Below are positions 32,848 through 34,766 of a stretch of 34,766 bases of DNA, one piece after another. Origin of the DNA: DATKDU01 sp035512595 (GTDB taxonomy: Bacteria > Planctomycetota > Planctomycetia > Pirellulales > Pirellulaceae); the NCBI GenBank assembly GCA_035512595.1, contig DATKDU010000569.1:1-34766 (forward strand), read 5' to 3'. The notes under the pieces are model-generated. The model searched no databases and was not told the DNA's origin. It saw nothing but the letters and a program-made list of their open reading frames with translations. The first letter of the stretch is position 1. The number at the start of each line of letters is the position of its first letter. The translations under genes and the position numbers were made by a program.

Positions 32848-33921
32848 TCAGAACGTCCCCTTTTCACTGTCCAAATAGGCTTCGCGAGCGTGGAGCAATT
32901 CACGTGGCTTACCGCTCCCGTCCGAATACTGCCAAAACGACCAGCCATTTGTGTTCATGTCACGTCCAGTGACGGTGCGTCTCGCCTGCTCCGCGGCTTT
33001 CGATGGGCTGTCGTATCGCTTTCCTGCGAATTCCACGGTCCCATCCGACTGAAGAGTCGCTTCAATCGTGCGTCCCTTGTATTTACGATAGAGTCGGAGA
33101 GGCGTTTCCAGCAACTTCGCCTCAATCAACCGACGAAGGTCGACGCCAAATTCCGTGCGCGTACCCTTTCGATTCAACTTCCCTTTGCCACGCGTGCGCG
33201 ATGCAGCAATGGGCGTTGAAGGCTTTACATCATTCGCGCGCAACGTAGGTGTGGATTCAATTTGAAAATTATGACGACGAATGGATTCGGCGATTTCGCG
33301 TGGCGAGAGCCTTGCATTTGCTTGGCGAACCAGACGCACGAGTCGGCGATCGGCGGTGGTCAGAAGCGTCTCCAACGTGGCCTTCACTCGGCGATCAACG
33401 AAGTGAGCTTCCCAAAACTGATCAAGCAGATTGGCCTCGATGCTCTTGCGGGAGATTAAGTCCAGCATCTTTATGAGGCGATCGCTGACACCATCGCTCA
33501 ACCTGATCTGCCCGAACAGCTTTTCTTCCGCGTCCAGTGGTGCGTTCGAATTGTAGAACCGATATTCGTCCCCATCAGTAAGAATGCAATAGGTCACTCC
33601 AGCGACGGTCGCGTAGCTAAGTATCTGCGAAATCCACTTCCGATCAGCGAGATTCTCACCCAACCCCTTTGCCTCAATAAACAAACGAGGCTTTCTGAGC
33701 ATTTGCATCGCGTAGTCTACGGGCTTGTCGGCGGATACAGCCTTAAACTCTCGATGAACTTCATCGGGGTCGCGAACATCCCAACCAAGGGACTCCAGTA
33801 GCGGCTCAATGAGCGAGGCTTTGGTGTTTTGCTCGCCCAGCGAGCGCGACTGGTATCGCTTGATCTTTCCGCTGATGCTCTCAATGCACCCACGAAGCTT
33901 TGAACCGTCTTGTTCACTCAC
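32848..33921 (-). CDS. Orphan HsdR_N-like nuclease with C-terminal RAMA-like domain
   Basis: This 357-residue protein starts with the nuclease fold of type I restriction R subunits. NTKASLIEPLLESLGWD (32-48) is followed by PVDYAM with Asp69 and RLFIEAKG with Glu83/Lys85, giving the D-ExK catalytic set, then QILSYA near 99-104. The C-terminus (about 280-350) has TIEATLQSDGTVEFAGKRYDSPSKAA and NGWSFWQY, matching RAMA-like domains found with restriction and methylase systems. There is no helicase motor, methylase or specificity gene nearby. I chose the GTG at 33921 because GAGG lies 8 bases upstream; a TTG at 33954 is an alternative. It may be a defence nuclease that reads DNA modification. Confidence 0.85.
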   Translation of the reverse strand: MSEQDGSKLRGCIESISGKIKRYQSRSLGEQNTKASLIEPLLESLGWDVRDPDEVHREFKAVSADKPVDYAMQMLRKPRLFIEAKGLGENLADRKWISQILSYATVAGVTYCILTDGDEYRFYNSNAPLDAEEKLFGQIRLSDGVSDRLIKMLDLISRKSIEANLLDQFWEAHFVDRRVKATLETLLTTADRRLVRLVRQANARLSPREIAESIRRHNFQIESTPTLRANDVKPSTPIAASRTRGKGKLNRKGTRTEFGVDLRRLIEAKLLETPLRLYRKYKGRTIEATLQSDGTVEFAGKRYDSPSKAAEQARRTVTGRDMNTNGWSFWQYSDGSGKPRELLHAREAYLDSEKGTF

Positions 33922-33954
33922 GGAAGTTTCCTCACCAGAAGTCACTGTTTCCAA

Positions 33955-34766
33955 CGCGAACCTTGCGCCGCGAAGGTCGGACTGCTAGGATACCACCAAA
34001 TGGGCACCGCTGGCAGTCAAACCCAGCGTCATCGCCACGTGACACAGACGGATAGTGTATGGTGTGCCATTTGCGGGCCGCCAGTCAAAAGCGAGGAAAT
34101 GCCGTCCATCCGGCGAACGTCGCATGGGAGTTGTGCCAGGATCTCCGCCTCCCCGCAACGCTTTTATCCCATCCGGGTTCGCGGTTCCTCGCCTCGCGAT
34201 GACGCTGCGGGGGTGACCCTGGCGGCACTGTCGAAAGGGATCGCGAATCCTCGTCGGCCGCGGGCCGCTGCCGCAGAGCAGTAGTCAGGGTTCAGTTCGA
34301 TCGGATTGGACACAGATAGAACCGATGCGCGCAGATCGGACAATTGCCACCGCTGAGGCGGGGTCCTCGATCCGTGTTCATCAGCGAAATCGGTGTCCCA
34401 CTCCTGGCACACTCCCGATAGCCCAGGCTCGATCACCCAACGCAGCTTGCCCGCGGTCAGTAGATGTATACAATTGTGGCATATCAGTTGCAGACGTCCT
34501 TCCGGCGACCTGGCGGCCTGCCATTTCGGCGGCTCGCTGCTGCGCGCTGTTGATCTTTGAAAATCTGGTAGACGATGGCTTGGCTGCGACGCCGGGCGAT
34601 AAGGCGCATGGGCCCATTTTGCGCTGATCGGCACTTATCGCCCGCAACGGGGCCGGCGAAGCTGCCGGCGGCGCAAGTCGCTTGCTGACTGGAACATACG
34701 TTCACGTTCCGGCGAGCGTGCCGAGCGAGCACCGCTTATTAAAGAAAAAAAGGGTCGAAATCGCAA
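33955..34766. other. Stretch without a convincing gene
   Basis: No open frame here has family motifs, a credible ribosome-binding site and coding-like composition together. The longest frame, on the minus strand at 34164-34634, is low-complexity and overlapped by frames of equal quality. The composition is lower in GC than the gene-dense part, and fragments of repeat-like words (cgctgatcggcacttatcgcc) recur. It may be a decayed region or hold the promoter of a gene beyond the window. Confidence 0.5.

Noticed and set aside
34164..34634. 156-residue minus-strand gene
   Set aside because: No ribosome-binding site, no motif and several equally long competing frames.

Overview
The window looks like a planctomycete chromosome, probably a Pirellulales-type lineage. 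The evidence is a PSCyt1-DUF1549-DUF1553 secreted cytochrome-like protein, an ECF sigma/anti-sigma/PDZ operon of the planctomycete kind, a very large secreted protein opening with an LLEQRAML-type N-terminal motif and dockerin-like repeats, and bacterial formylmethanofuran dehydrogenase genes for tetrahydromethanopterin-linked C1 metabolism. GC content is high, genes are closely packed, and most lie on the minus strand.

Layout. 1-1810 (minus): a PfkB-family (heptose kinase-like) sugar kinase, a DUF6932-like nucleotidyltransferase and a small helical protein, running tightly into a partial gene at the edge. 1907-3961 (minus): an unusual protein joining a deoxyhypusine-synthase-like N-terminal domain to a helix-hairpin-helix glycosylase-like C-terminal domain. 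4102-6641 (plus): ECF sigma factor, membrane anti-sigma factor, secreted two-PDZ protein. 6773-10261 (minus): the PSCyt1/DUF1549/DUF1553 protein. 10444-12828 (minus): a stand-alone receiver protein, a ParDE-type toxin-antitoxin pair and NAD-type isocitrate dehydrogenase. 13017-17814 (minus): the fwd cluster in the order D - small ORF - B - A - C, with a CBS-domain gene divergent from it at 18015. 18546-24473 (minus): a giant secreted hydrolase-like protein followed by three tandem secreted paralogues, the middle one frameshifted. 25038-32646 (plus): a small hypothetical gene, then a CusC/CusB/CusA-type heavy-metal RND efflux system. 32848-33921 (minus): an orphan HsdR_N-like nuclease with a RAMA-like domain. 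33955-34766: no convincing gene.

The most important observation is that fwdB, the catalytic subunit, is interrupted by one in-frame TGA exactly at the codon for the Mo/W-ligating Cys/Sec, just before the conserved His-Gly-Pro. The reading frame continues without other damage and the N-terminal 4Fe-4S cysteine motif is intact. I read it as one selenocysteine-containing FwdB of 442 residues (Sec116), which would make this a redox-active formylmethanofuran dehydrogenase in a bacterium.

A second theme is 7-bp periodicity. Short tandem heptanucleotide arrays with different unit sequences occur between genes and in frame inside genes at eight or more places. A perfect 7-bp duplication is also what breaks the middle secreted paralogue. 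Other short inverted repeats sit at gene boundaries, including inside the fwd cluster.
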